A stretch of 60,000 bases of DNA, taken from the NCBI GenBank assembly GCA_030704615.1, contig CM060733.1, positions 28,398,001-28,458,000 of the forward strand. The letters run 5' to 3'. This stretch comes from Takakia lepidozioides (taxonomy: Eukaryota > Streptophyta > Takakiopsida > Takakiales > Takakiaceae). Positions 11,862-28,811 of the stretch are shown in pieces (position 1 is the first letter of the stretch; each line of letters starts with the position of its first letter). The notes beneath the pieces were generated by a model. That model was not told the origin of the DNA and did not search any database. It saw nothing but the letters and a program-made list of their open reading frames with translations. The translations under genes were made by a program, and so were the position numbers.

Positions 11862-13612
11862 TGATGTACACGAGGCGGTGTTACAGAGGGTTACGTGGGT
11901 TACAGAGGGTCACAGAGGGTTACATGGGTTAAAGAGGGTCACAGAGGGTTACATGGAGTGAGGCTCACATATGGATGAGGGTGACACTCTGCGGTGTTAC
12001 AGAGGGTTACATGGTGGTGAGGGTTACACCTGGTGAGGGTTATAGAGGGTCACAGAGGGTTATATGTACATAGGGGTGAGGGTGACACTCTGCGGTGTTA
12101 CAGAGGGTTACATGGTGGTGAGGGTTACAAAAGGTCACAGAGGGTTACATGGTTTACAGAGGATCACAGAGGGTTACATGGATTACAAAGGGTTACATGG
12201 AGTGAGGGTTACATAAGGGGTGAGGGTGACACTCTGCGGTGTTATAAAGGGTTACATGGCTTACAGAGGGTTACAGTGGGTTACATGGGTTACAAAGGGT
12301 CACAGATGGTTACATGGGGATGAGGGTGAAACTCTGCACTGTCACAGAGGGTTACATGGAGTGAGGGTAACATGGGATGGGGGTGAAACTATGCGGTGTC
12401 GCAGAGGGTTACATGGGTTACGGAGGGTTACATGGTGGTGAGGGTGACACTCTGCGGTGTTACAGAGGGTTACATGGTGGTAATGGTTACACCTGGTGAG
12501 GGTTACATGGGTTACAGAGGGTCACAGAGGGTTATATGGAGTGAGGATTACATGGGGGTGAGGGTGACACTCTGCGGTGTTACAGAGGGTTACATGGTGG
12601 TGAGGGTTACAGAGGGTCAGAGAGGGTTACATGGAGTGAGGGTTACATAGGGGTGAGGGTGACACTCTGCGGTGTTACAGGGGGTTACATGGTGGTGAGG
12701 GTTACAAAGGGTCACAGAGGGTCACATGGAGTGAGGGTTACATGGAGTGAGGGTTACATGGAGTGAGGGTTACATAAGGGGTGAGGGTGACACTCTGTGT
12801 TGTTACAGAGGGTTACATGGGTTACAGAGCCACAGAGGATAACATAGCGTTACATGGAGTGAGGGTTACATGGGGATGAGGGTGACACTCTGCGGTGTCA
12901 TAGAGGGTTTGTAAGGGTTACAAAGGGTTACATGGTGGCGAGGGTGACACTCTGCGGTGTTACAGAGGGTTACATGGTGGTAAGGGTTACACCTGGTGAG
13001 GGATATAGAGGGTCACAGAGGGTTACATGGGTTACAGAGGGTTACATGGTGGTGAGGGTTACAGAGGGTCAGAGAGGGTTACATGGAGTGAGGGTTACAT
13101 ATGGGTGAGGGTGACACTCTGCGGTGTTACAGAGGGTTACATGGTGGTGAGGGTTACAAAGGGTCACAGAGGGTTACATGGGTTACAGAGGGTCACAGAG
13201 GATTACATGGGTTACAAAGGGTTACAGAGGGTTACATGGAGTGAGGGTTACACTCTGCGGTGTTACAGAGGGTTACATGGGTTACTGAGGGTTACATAGG
13301 GTTACATGGGTTGCAAAGTGTTACAGAGGGTTACATGTAGTGAGGGTTACATAGGGGTGGGGGTGACACTTTGCGGTGTTATAGAGGGTTATATGGGTTA
13401 CATGGAGTGAGGCTTACATAGGGGTGAGGGTGACACTCTGCGGTGTTACAGAGGGTTACATGGTGGTGAGGGTTACAGAGGGTCATGGGGTTTCATGGGG
13501 TTACATGGGTTACAGAGGGTTACATGGTGGTGTGGGTTACACTCGGCGGAGTTACAGAGCGTTACATGGGGGTGAGGGTTGAACCCGGGGCGGGGGTTAC
13601 ACGGGCTGACGT
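11862..13612 (+). repeat. Large GGGTTACA array with higher-order units
   Basis: About 1.75 kb is built almost entirely of GAGGGTTACATGG and GAGGGTCACA modules. A longer motif, GGTGACACTCTGCGGTGTTA, recurs roughly every 95-130 bp (for example near 11970, 12080, 12225, 12445, 12566, 12658, 12945, 13109, 13426), marking higher-order units. The ORFs that read through it, rich in HGLQRVT-like words, are repeat translations. Confidence 0.9.
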
Positions 13613-14060
13613 GCAGGGGGTTACAGGGAATTGGCGGACTGGTGTCGCAGAACGACGATGCAGGGGGCGACGACGCCGATGGGATGAGGGCGGGGGTGGG
13701 GAGAGATTGACCGAGCCCAGCCGGCTGCCTTTCGATGTCTGCCGGAGGCGAAGATCCGGCGGTACGGGGGATAGTGCCGGGGCTGCCTCGCCTCCCGCGC
13801 ACAAGTCCTCCTGCGGACCACCATGCTGCTCGGCCCTATGCGCCACGCGGGCACAAGTAGGGCCACACTCCTTGCTGGGACACTAGGGCCTTTGCTGCGG
13901 GACCGGTGCCCCATACACTCTGTCACAAGTATATGGCTCAATCTGAGGCCAACTTATTAGAATATATGACGCTTTTGCCATTCAGTGACGTCACTATATC
14001 ACGAGCGTACAAGTGTTTATTTTTCTGGTTTTACACGTGCGTATTAATATCGTTGATATA
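13613..14060. other. GC-rich segment, no gene recognised
   Basis: The array decays into a GC-rich stretch (13640-13900) with ORFs on both strands that look compositional. A short AT-rich stretch follows, up to the TIR element. Confidence 0.5.
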
Positions 14061-14830
14061 GGAAGATAATAGGAATAATGCAAGAACTTATTGTACGTGC
14101 AACCTCTCACATGATGGTACCCCGGTTTTGGGCATGTCAAATCTTCCCCACCCTCTGTTGAGGGTGACATGGAAATTGAAGGAGTGACAACTCCAATCGG
14201 GGTTACACTGGGTTACACGACGAGGTGTGTAACTCCACTTGGGGTTACATCGGGTTACACGACGAGGTGTGTAACTCCACTTGGGGTTACATCGGGTTAC
14301 ACATCGAGGTGTGTAACTCCACTTGGGGTTACACAGAATGGAGTGTAACTCCAGTCAGTGTAACCCACACTTGGTCTCAAAATTTGACTAAGTCCAAATG
14401 TGGCTAAGTATAAAATGGACCAACTAGAGTTACATGAGAAATCGAGGTTACAGAGGGTTACCCCAAGTGGAGGGTTACATCGACCGGGGTTATACCGAGT
14501 GGAGGGTTACATCGACCGGGGTTACACCGAGTGGAGGGTTACATCCATCGGGGTTACAGCAAGTGTAGGGGTTACACTGCCAAAACCTCCCATCAGAAAC
14601 TGAACCCAGAACATCGCCACCTACATTGCTATCACCTTACCATCACACTACCCACCACAACCTGCATCTCCCTCAGATTCATAAGTATTTAATAGTGAAA
14701 CCGAGATAATATGGGGTGAGGAGGATTTGACAGGAGCCCTGCCGGAGGAGCCCAGGTTGCCGGAGTCCGGCGAAAGTACTGTCAGATCACACGCGTCCAT
14801 TAAGTTCTTACATTATTCCTATTATCTTCC
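14061..14830 (+). mobile_element. Non-autonomous TIR DNA transposon, copy 2
   Basis: Complete copy of 770 bp. Left end GGAAGATAATAGGAATAA, right end its inverse ending TATTATCTTCC. The interior has three tandem 42-bp units (about 14195-14320), each with GGGGTTACAT, CGGGTTACAC and GTGTAACTCC, further GGGTTACA units, an antisense tRNA-like block (about 14588-14665), and a GC-rich subterminal block shared with copies 1 and 3. No ORF of note. Confidence 0.85.
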
Positions 14831-14939
14831 TCTTGGGCGCTCCCAGGTTTCCTTTCTGATTATTTAAAAAAAAACATCATATATTCTTTAAAACCATTAA
14901 ATTATATATTAATAGAAATAACTATCCATACCCGGAAAC

Positions 14940-14976
14940 GGAAGATAATAGGAATAATGTAAGAACTTAATGCGAG
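14940..14976 (+). mobile_element. Solitary TIR terminus
   Basis: The left terminus GGAAGATAATAGGAATAA plus TGTAAGAACTTAATGCG occurs alone about 110 bp after copy 2, followed by unrelated sequence. It is a truncated copy or a nested remnant. Confidence 0.7.
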
Positions 14977-15690
14977 CGCGTCAGGACTGTCCAGCCCTGA
15001 CACCTCCCTGTCTGCCATAACTTAGTGCCGAGGCCGGGCGGGCGCTCGCACGCGCGGGTTGAAGACATAATGGACGTGCCCCCAAAATAGACATAATAGA
15101 CAGATGGCTTGTATAACGTGGAGCCACCACAGCCATCCCGCGAAGCTTCTTCATGGCCCAGTGTAAAGTGGTGAAGTTCACGCGATACGTGAGTAAGCTT
15201 AACGGCCGTGAGCAGATTGCAGTAGGGGTGTCACTGTTCTCCACCACAACTTTTTGTCTGTTACGCACTCACATTTCTGTCGTCAGTGTACGTGGTCAAG
15301 CCTTCCTCAGAAGTTGTTTGAAATCACTATTTGTCTTCAAGCGACCGCAAGCTTCAAGCTGATCTTCTTACAGATAAACTGCATCAAGCTAGCTTCTTGC
15401 CTTCTCGCAATGTCTTGGTTGAATTTTGTCATATAGTAGGCTAGACATTCGAATCCTGGAGTTTTATTTTTATTTTTTTGCCTGGAGTTTGAGTGTGAGG
15501 TTGAGCCTATCATCTCCCTCACGTCATTGGACGTTGTTAACATCTCTCTCAAAATTCCCTCTCTTCCTGGGCTCCGTCTCTCAAAATTAGGCCCCGAATG
15601 ATAGTCAGCAGTCACTGTTTCTAGATTCAACTTGTTTGCACGGCGTATTGTTTGAGGACGCGTAAACTCCATCCCATCAGGTTCACACTA
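14977..15690. other. Upstream region of the UDP-glycosyltransferase gene
   Basis: No gene is supported. The promoter of the downstream gene is expected here. I see no TATA box I would commit to. An in-frame upstream Met exists at 15652. Confidence 0.4.
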
Positions 15691-18600
15691 ATGGCCAATA
15701 CGTCGGCTCCGCATGGCAAGTCCCGCCCACATGTAGTCATAGTCCCTAGCCCCGGCTCTGGACACTCTACTCCCTTCGTACAATTTGCGAAGCTGCTATG
15801 CACATCCGGAATTACGCCCAGCTTCGTGAGCACAGACAATCATATTGCAAACCTCATTCAGGACAACCATGGAACTGCAGACTCCACATTTGACGACCTA
15901 GACCTGCGATTTGTGAGCCTGCAAGACGGCATAACTGGTCCAATGGCCTCCATATTTTCTGGGGAAGGGAAGGTGGTGGAGGAAGCAACACTGGCAAAGC
16001 TCCTGGAAGCTGTGATAGTGAATATGATGGAAACCACCACAGCGAGCTTCAAGAAAAATCAGCGATCGGTACCACCAGGTGGCAAGCCTTGCTGCATTCT
16101 GTCAGATATGTTCGTTTTGGGTTGGACTTCAAAGGTAGCCGAAAAGCTCGACATTCCAAGTCATGTCCTACTTACCTCGCCAGCGGCATTTTTATCCTTT
16201 CTGCTACAGGTGTGAATTCGCTTCTAGCTCTCTCGAATCTAACTATCTCGATCTGAATGATCCAAATCGGGAGTAGACATCTGCTCGAGCTGAAAACTTG
16301 ACAGACGTGGTGCCAGCAACTTTTGCATGATGAAGAAATGGTCATGGCAATGCGGGGTCTTATCATGTTCTCACGTTGATCTGAGAATGACCGCTTCAAT
16401 TCCAGTAACCTGAAATTCGGAAAGGAGAAGGAAACTTAGCGGGACAGGGGTATATCCTTGTCAATTACTAGAAATTTGACATTTTCTTGTGAAAGGAATT
16501 GTTAGCGGGGATGAGAGCGAAGGAGGGAGAAGAAACAAAACCAACTCATCTCTTGTATTGTCCATGGGTAAACAGCTCAAGTACAAAGAGAGAGATCTCG
16601 AGATAGGGAGGAACTCTACCGATTACTGTGCCATAATATTGCAAACATGTCCGTAGCTATCAGCAACTCTCTAGATAGGCTCTTCACCGGCAGTGCATGG
16701 AGTATATAAGGATGTTTAGCATGCAGGATACAACGTTTTCCTTTTCAGTAGCTGACATAAGTGTGAATGTGATGGCAGCTCAGAAGGCTCGTAGCCGAAG
16801 GGCTATTGCCTCCCAGCAATCAGTCGCCCATTTCGTGCATTCCTGGCCTGCCACCACTGAGCCCTGCAGATGTTCCGCAGGGTTTGGATAGAGGAAACGA
16901 TGACCCCATATTCATCTTTCTTCATCGCCATTATTTAGCTCTCACAGAGGCTTCAGTGTTTCTAATCAACTCTTTTCATGAGCTCGAAGCTAGGGTGTTT
17001 GATGCCCTGCAGACCCAAGTCATTGGCACCACGAGTGTGAAGGTCAGTCACTTTCCTTGGTTGTTGATTTTGGCTTTTCAAAATTGATGCTTGCACATGA
17101 TTGTGATTGCACGCAGGGTTATATTTCAAAATAAGTTTGTTCACATCTGGAGAATTGGATTGTCGGTGTTCATGTTTCTAGCTGGAGCAAATTCTGAGAA
17201 AAGTATTTCATGGGTGCCCGTCATTTCTAGCCAAACATGCCACATTGGCCAATTGGGTTTAGCTGCAATGCTGCAGTGGACTCACATACATTAATTACAT
17301 TTTGGTCCCAAGATCAACTCTTCCCAAAAAAAAGTAACTCTTGAAACAAGGGCATTCATATATCCCCTTCCCTTATTCACTAATCCTGATCATGTAAGCA
17401 TGTGAAGCTGCCCCTGTTAGCGGGGTTGAATTGTGGTTTAGGTCATTGTATCTGGTTTAGGAGGCACAGGGATGTCTCTCCAAAAGGGATTGCCAGGAAT
17501 TATTTGATACTCTCTCCGTTAATTGAGTTGACTTTGATAGGACTGCCTGGAGATGACTGAATATCACCACTTCCAGGAAGTTCCTGTGTTGGTAAGAACA
17601 AATACATTTCACAATGTTCGGTTGTCATTGCTTGGTACCTGGAATGAAAGGTTCAAATTCTTCTCATGTTGGATGCTCCATCCCAGGAGACAGGCTACAT
17701 TGTTTACTAGTTCTAAGTTGCAGGTGCTATTTGCAGGCTCGATCTATTTTGCCCATTGGTCCATTGCTTCTAACAGAACGGCAAGCCTTCGAAAGCCACA
17801 AAAAGTTCGCTCAAGACATTGTACAAGGAGAAGAAACTCAGAGTGACCCATGTTTGTTATGGTTAAACACCCAGGTTCCTTTTTCAGTTCTGTTCATTTC
17901 GTTTGGAAGTAAGCCAGAAAGGATGGCAGGACTGCAAATCCTTGAGCTGGCACAGGGGCTTGAGGCTAGCGAGCAACCTTTCTTGTGGGTACTACGGCAA
18001 CTTAATGTAGCACCACCCTCAGCTTCAGAGTTGCTGCCATCGGTATCTGAATTGCTCCCTCCAGGTGAGAATTGGCCCATAATCCTGGAGAGCGACTTAG
18101 AATGTTACATCTGATAAAGTCCTGAATAGCGACACAGGTTGATTATCAACCATGACGTGAAAGCATTGGTTGATGAGATGGGAGTCTATTGTACCATATG
18201 TATATTCTGATGCATGGCAGGTTTGTTATCCAGGATTTATGTGGCATCAAGGTTTTTTAGTAGGGCATGGATTAGCTCAGGAGGGATTGGCCTGAAATAA
18301 TGCCTCCAGGTTTTGAGGAGCGGGTGAAGGGCCGGGGTTTAATCTACACTGGTTGGGCACCCCAGCAGCAAATTCTTAGTCACCCAGCCACTGGTGGCTT
18401 CCTTACACACTGTGGCTGGAATTCTACACTGGAAAGTATCTGTGCAGGTGTCCCAATGCTCACGTGGCCAATGTGGGCAGAGCAGCATATGAATTCCAGG
18501 TTAGATTCATGTGCCTCTTGGCCAAAGCTTCAAAACTTCTGGTTTGTTTCAGTAACTGAGGAATGCACATTACCTTCCACCCTGTCCAGACAGAAAGATC

Positions 18601-21600
18601 ACGAGAAATCTAATGCATCCAAGGGACACCCAGAGGGCCCTGTGACAATAACTTTGGATCCTATGCCTGAAAACCTACAAGAGAGTGGAGAGAGAGTGGG
18701 AAGAGGGTGGCTGGGTATAGCACATTAGGTCAGTGTGGATTGCGAACTTATAGAGAGCAGCAGAAAGAAAGAAATGCTTGTTATTTATCTGCAACCCTTT
18801 CCGACTTGGTCTCCAAGTAACATCGGACAGTCACATTGCTATTGAGTGAGGATACAAGCTTGCTATCGCCTTTTTCATTCCTGTTACTTAGTGTGCAATG
18901 GAAGTTAAGAAGAAGCAGGTAAGCAGAGGTACAGAGAGTGAAGTCCTACACCTTCAACGCTTGAGGTACTGTTGCCTAAAGACAATGTGAGTATCCAGTT
19001 GTGCAGGAGAAAGCAACTGCAAGGCAAAGGGTGAATGATTCTCCCTGCTCTCGGCTCTTTGTACTTCAGGACCCAATCCGTCTCCATAGCCTTGAGCTTT
19101 GCTGTTCATAAAGGCAGAGCTGCGCGTAACAGCGGCCAGCCTAGCTTCAAAACTCCAATGAGTAACGACCCTGTTTTACCCGACAGCTTCACGTGGCTCT
19201 ATTCTCCCTTTGGCATCTCCCTATATTAAAGTATTATACACTTAGGGTTATTAGTCATTACTAACCCTAATTAGTGCACTGCTTAGGTTTAAATCTACCT
19301 CTTTAAAAGGGCCTTTTCCACGTCATGCTCTTTAAAAAAAATCTTAGTCCCTTAGCAGTTTACCTTATAATTGCTGCATCTTAGGGATGGCTAGGTTATG
19401 TCCTTTCTAATTATCTTAAAAGATATCTAGGACAAACCATACCAAAGGTTGTAGAGAGAGAATGTACTCATAAGACGTTGATTGCCGCAGCCTTGTGGCC
19501 ATTGACCCCGCGCCCAGTTTGAGCAGAAACCAAAGGGACAGAACCTACCTCTGTCAGGGGCTGACGTTGGTAGTAAGACTTACCTTTATACATAACCGAT
19601 TTTTAGAGCAGACTCGCTGACGTGGCGTGTTTCTACTGGATTTGAGGAGGGGTGCTGTATGTGGTATTCTACGACCTACTAGATTTTAATTACCTACGCG
19701 GCTCGGTAGGTCCTGGCTCCCTGCTAGCAGGGGCTCCTCTCGAATGCTACCTAAGTCCATAGAATTGATCCCGCTTTTCCAGATATCCTCTAGAAATCCC
19801 TTCACACAAGCATCGATCTGCTCTGTGTGATTTGCCCAAAAACTAGGCCTCAGAAGGTTGGTAAACAAAGGTATAGGCACAATTCCCTTGATAGATTTGA
19901 AGAGAGCGTCACTTTGGTGAGAGAACCCCGGACAGTGTATCAGAAAATGAATACTGTCTTCAGGTTGCCCACACAACGGGCAATTGCACTCTCCCTTTCC
20001 TCTCTGCTTCTGTTTGCTGTTCAAAGGTAGGCTTCCTGCCGTGAGTTTAAATTTCAGTCTAGTTCCGAGAGTGGGTAGTCCCTTGAGGTCATCCAAGATG
20101 TCCTCCCCCCATGTCACAGACTGGAAACAAGTTCAGGGAAGTGTTCTGCCTAACTTCATTTTCATCAGACAATTTCATGGCAACAGACATGGCTTTGGAG
20201 CCTCTAAGTCAGATTTATCCAGCAGGGTCAAGACTTGCGGATCCAGATCCAGGTTCTTGAGAATCTCTTCTACGCTCTTCTGCCAGGACTTCGCCTGTTT
20301 GACAGGGCAGTCCTGTTTCCAAGATATAGAGTCGATTAACTTAGGATATCTGGTGTTGGACATATGTTGCAGCTGACCCCACCATCTGACCTTGAATTCA
20401 TCTCGTCGGGAGCTGAAGGACGGAATGCCAAACTCACCCCGAACAGCCACATTGGCTGTTTTGGAGCATACTGACATACACTCCTTAGGCACCCCCACTT
20501 GAATGGATTCTAGAGACTTAGCCTGGTTGGAGTTAACAACCCATATTGCAGATCCGTACTCCAAGGCAGGTCTAATAACGCGACAAAGCATGGCTTTCTT
20601 AACCTCAGAGTTGACCCCTCTGCAGTGGAAAAATTTAGTGAGCCCCAGAACTTTGCCCTTGCCAGTTTGAACAACTTTCCGGATATGGGATGGCCCAGGT
20701 AAGTATAGAAAGGGAGGACCAGGATCTCTTGGCACTGCCACTTAAGATAACTCCTCTGTCGTTGAATGCTACCACTGCACATTTGCTGACGTTAGCCTCT
20801 AGCCCCCAAAGATCAAAGTGTCTCTTCGCGCAATCAAGCAACTCTTGGAGATTGGTTGGAGTCTTCCCTAAGCCTGCGAAGTCATCCGAGAGAGAGGGTG
20901 GCCAGGGTAAGTTATAGCACATTAGGTCAACTGAGGCCTGCGAACGTAAGAGGAAAGCAGCAGAAAGAAAGAAATGTTTGTTATAATGCTTCCCCTACCA
21001 CTTGTAGCCTTCCATGATGAAAACAGGTAATACAGAGTTCACCGACATTTAGTGGATGGAGAGGAAGGGGGCAGAACTGACCTCCCAAAGATTTTGGTCA
21101 ACCCACTGAAGGCAAAGGTTTGAACTTGTGGGTGTCCCTTCTGTTGACATGGTCCGAATGGAAAGCCTGGGCTTTGTTAGGGACTAGCAAATTCCTACAA
21201 GTATACTGTAGTGTTATTATTGACAGCTTATTCTGAACTCAAAATTGGTTTGGGTGAGCAAAAATGAACTCCAGATTTAATAAGGGAGAGAGAGAGTCAT
21301 GCCCCACTTGCTGCTGGGCTAATGTAGGTGGGATGTGATGTGACATGATTGGGGAATGAACGTTGGCTGGAGTGTTTGCTATTTAACAAAATTTTACCAA
21401 CTACTCATGTCATCAGAGTAAATGCACATACCCTATTCGCAGAGGGGAGCAGATATGAACTTCAAGCAGGAATGCAATTTTGGGATAGGAATGACGGTGT
21501 GAAGAAAGTAGACCTTTGTCAATTATGAAACCCAGTGTTGCATTGAAAGAACAAAACTGGAACTTTTTGACTGGTTTGATAATGCGCTTTCCTGTGCTGC

Positions 21601-21843
21601 AGATTTCTTGTGGAAACAGCAAAATTGGGAATGGGGATGCAACAGGGAGAGAGTGGATTGTATGAGAAGGCAGAAATTACGAGGGCAGTGAGGGCTCTGA
21701 TGAGAGAGGATCAAGGAGTGGGAATCAGAAGCAGGATGAAAGCTATGGGAGACCTGGCACGGACAGCTTTTGCCGATGGAGGATCCTCCAACAGGAATTT
21801 GGAGGCATATGTGAATGAACTCAAGTCGCTCATCCCCATCTAA
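15691..21843 (+). CDS. UDP-glycosyltransferase (GT1 family), five exons
   Basis: Exons 15691-16209, 16779-17042, 17737-18064, 18310-18499 and 21603-21843 join in phase (1542 nt, 513 residues, normal for plant UGTs). The enzyme moves a sugar from a UDP-sugar to small acceptors such as phenolics, in the cytosol. The start [10 protein letters not shown] puts the acceptor-activating His at residue 25 ([10 protein letters not shown]). The partner Asp is likely in CCILSDMF. Exon 4 holds the PSPG box, from [12 protein letters not shown] through [10 protein letters not shown] to WPMWAEQ. The last exon ([10 protein letters not shown]... ending in KSLIPI) is the usual C-terminal helix. The last intron is 3.1 kb and contains a LINE. 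No lesions seen. The style suggests a UGT72/88-like member, but subfamily and substrate cannot be assigned. Confidence 0.93.
19686..20922 (-). mobile_element. 5'-truncated LINE (reverse transcriptase C-terminal part)
   Basis: Located in the last intron of the UDP-glycosyltransferase gene, antisense to it. Minus-strand frames read an RT end with a degraded catalytic motif ([11 protein letters not shown]), the segment [15 protein letters not shown], and a zinc-binding C-terminus ([17 protein letters not shown]). These are in three frames, so the copy is dead. The 5' truncation lies at the RT catalytic motif, near 20890. A direct repeat of about 85 bp lies at 18702-18786 and again at 20894-20984. 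Confidence 0.8.
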
Positions 21844-23521
21844 CATCTCTTCGGAAGCAGAGTACTAGTATAAGGTATCAGTAGCTGCAATTGTTTGTAT
21901 GTGTGCTTAATTGTGAATTGTAGTGCGAAAATAGGTTCCCATGCATTTTTTAAGGTAGAGCCTGCAAAATCCAAGTTTGGATGAATTATCTGGTTTTATA
22001 GGACTTTTGAGTGCATCTGGAGATGTCACTGCAGGCAGGACATCCGGATGACATGTGGTGGATGGGGTGAGTGTCCAGGAAGGCTATGCTATGATCTGCA
22101 GGAGGGATACTGAGTGGTCTGTCACCTTGCCACCGCCATTGACAGAATCAGGAGCTGGATTTCTGCAAGCATGTCCCTGGTGAAGTGCGCGCACTTGGAA
22201 TGTTAGGCACTCAGTGAGCTTGGCTGTTTAGGCATGGGTGTATGTGTGGTGTGACTCAGAAAGCTGTTTCGGTTGAAGAGATGTTAGGCTAGGGTGAATT
22301 CTGCTTTTCTGATTCTAAGCTCAAGTATCTCAGTTGAGCATAGGTGGCACTTCGCCTGACACACTAGTTGGTTTACATCAATGCTGACAGCCAGCAAGCT
22401 TCTACTATGGAGGCTGACCCATGCTTGGGGCGCCTTAACTCGAAAGTTTGGTGTCAGGGCATGATAATTTGGCCCTTGGCACGATTCAGTTTGGAGGTTA
22501 GGGTAGGAGGCTGGTTCTTGGGCATTCTGTTTTTTGGGAGAAAGTAGAAGTGAACAGAGCTGTTAAGATGTTCAAGAAGATGAGATTGCAATTTGGAAAG
22601 TGAAATATAGGGGAATTGGAAGCAGTTGCGAACAATTGGTGAGCTGAGTGAATGGGAGGGATGGTTGGTTGTGGCAATGCTGGGCAACCTGTCTAGACTG
22701 AGGGATGGGATGCAGTATGAGACAATAGAAGGAGGAGTTGGTCTGTGATGTTTGCATGATGATAGGAAGGAAACACATCTCTGAGTTGAAGTAGCAGGGT
22801 CATACACTGTTGGAGGCTGGTCTGATGCATCTGGCTGAATAGAGTTAAGAGACAATGCGCTGCAGTCATTGAAACAGGTCTTGTACATGAGTAACTGAAG
22901 GGTAGCTTGCAGTAGCATTCCACTACTGAAGTTTAGTTACTTTGGGAGCAGGGATTGGCTGCATTTACAACTGAGTATGCTGCATCTGGAGAGGAAGAGG
23001 TTATAAGGTATGATGACCAATCTAATGTCTCCCTTTGTTATAGGATTATACTTGTGTAAATGATGGGAGCTTTGCAAGCAGATAACACAAATGTTTAGTC
23101 TTACCTCTGGGGCGCCACAGTAGGATTGCTTCTGTTGAGAGGGACTTATACTTTAAAGGTAAACTTGACATTGCAATAGCCTGCACTTTCAAGTTATGCA
23201 TACATTGCCAAGGCAGTACGACTGCAACACACAGCATCTCTTTGACACAAAAACTCATCCCTCAACAGTGCAAAATAGTTTCCCCCGATATATTATGCTA
23301 GCACATTAAAAATTGTTGCAACCATGCAACCTTTCCGAACTACTACTTCTCAATTATCACGAGTAGGAGAGCCAATCAGTCTATCCATTGTAAAGCCAAA
23401 ATTTCAATCATTATGAAAGAAGAATGTCTGTAACTACTGTCTCGTGAATCCTGACAACTGATTTCTGCTCTCTACATCACAATGATGAGTATAAATTCTC
23501 CATAGATTTATTCCTTGTCCA
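21844..23521. other. Convergent intergenic region
   Basis: This lies between the stops of the UDP-glycosyltransferase gene (+) and the reductase gene (-) and should hold both 3' UTRs. Open frames at 22454-22923 (-) are not supported by any recognisable motif. Confidence 0.5.
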
Positions 23522-27599
<4,078 letters not shown>

Positions 27600-28263
27600 C
27601 ACTCCCCTCTCCCTCAAGCAAGAACACAACAGAAACCGAGGGAGGCAGGGGCTAACAACTCGATATGAAAGATGAATCGAAATGTTGAAAATAATGCGGG
27701 CAATGCAAAGAAAGAGACTGATCCAGAGCAGTACGTGTGCAGAAACTTGGGAATGATCGATGCCTGCAAACCCTCGCAACAGACACACACACACACGGAA
27801 AGCAGCAGACGGACGAACAGCGCCGATGGTGAAGCGCAGCTCTCCCTCAGCTTCTCCGCCATGGCAACTCCTATTCCTCCAATTATGGCGACCGATATTC
27901 ACAATTATTTTAATTGTGGCGATTTGTCCTCAAAGCTGAAATGCTAATTACTTACAAATGATTGTGAATATGGCGATTTCCATTTTTGAGCGGCGTCGAC
28001 GACGAGAATCTCGATGCCACTCGGCTCGCTTGCGACGTTGGTCGAGACGTAGGACGGGAACTGCAAAGAGGTCCAGCCAGAACTTTCTCGTTCGTAAGAG
28101 AACTGGCTCAAGTACGACGGGACGTTAGAGGGGCAACTTCACGCATTCATCGTCTGACGATTTGTTTCATTCGTTCCGTCACGTTAAATGTTTTTTTAAT
28201 AGGTAATTAATTAATTTTATTACGTGTGCAAAAAACCTGCAGACATGAGGCCTAAGATTTTTT
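27600..28263. other. Region upstream of the FabG-like gene
   Basis: 5' UTR and promoter of the reductase gene are expected here. An ACAC tract lies near 27783. The plus-strand ORF at 27986-28210 has no recognisable motif. Confidence 0.4.
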
Positions 28264-28372
28264 CTTTTTACGGAACAAGGGGATTGTAGCCCTGTAAAAT
28301 TTATTGAAGAGGAGTAAGGAAAAAATAACCTTACAAAAGCCATGAGGCAGAAAATCGAGGTTCCTGAACTAT
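28264..28372 (-). mobile_element. LINE/SINE 3' tail relic (empty site for piggyBac-like MITE)
   Basis: On the minus strand this reads GGCTTTTGTAAGGTTATTTT, then AATAAATTTTACAGGGC and TACAATCCCC. The same order is found at 48730-48766 plus 49561-49600, where a 794-bp element interrupts it. Confidence 0.6.
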
Positions 28373-28811
28373 TTTAGGCTTAGATGGGCCTCGACATAGG
28401 AGACGCACTTGGACACATAGGAAATTGCACTTGGTCTTAGGTTTCAATTCTTCACACATAGGCCAACGGCATAGGCTACACTAGAGGTCGCACTTGGGCC
28501 TCAACATAGGAGACGCACTGGGATACATAGGAGATCTTACACTTGGGCTTAGATGAAACTTGACACTTGGGCCAATGACACAGGCTACCCTAGAGGTCGC
28601 ATTTGGGCATCAACATAGGAGATGCACAAGTTTGGATACATAAGGGATTGCACTTGGACTTAGATGACACTCGACACTTGGGCCAACGGCACAACCTACA
28701 TGGAGGTCATACTTGGGCCTAGACATAGGAGACGCACTTGAATGCATAGGAGATTGCACTTGGGCTTACATGATCGTAGACACTTGGGCCAACGGCACAA
28801 GCTACCATAGT

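Noticed and set aside
11779-13299. Chain of ORFs rich in GLHGLQRVT words
   Set aside because: They are frame translations of the array, without start context or domain.
11862-13612. Telomere or interstitial telomere made of GGGTTA units
   Set aside because: The unit is GGGTTACA with irregular spacing, not the plant TTTAGGG heptamer, and blocks switch strand; it is better described as a satellite.
22454-22923. 154-codon minus-strand ORF between UGT and FabG
   Set aside because: Low-complexity Ser/Leu content, lies in the expected 3' UTR region, no motif.
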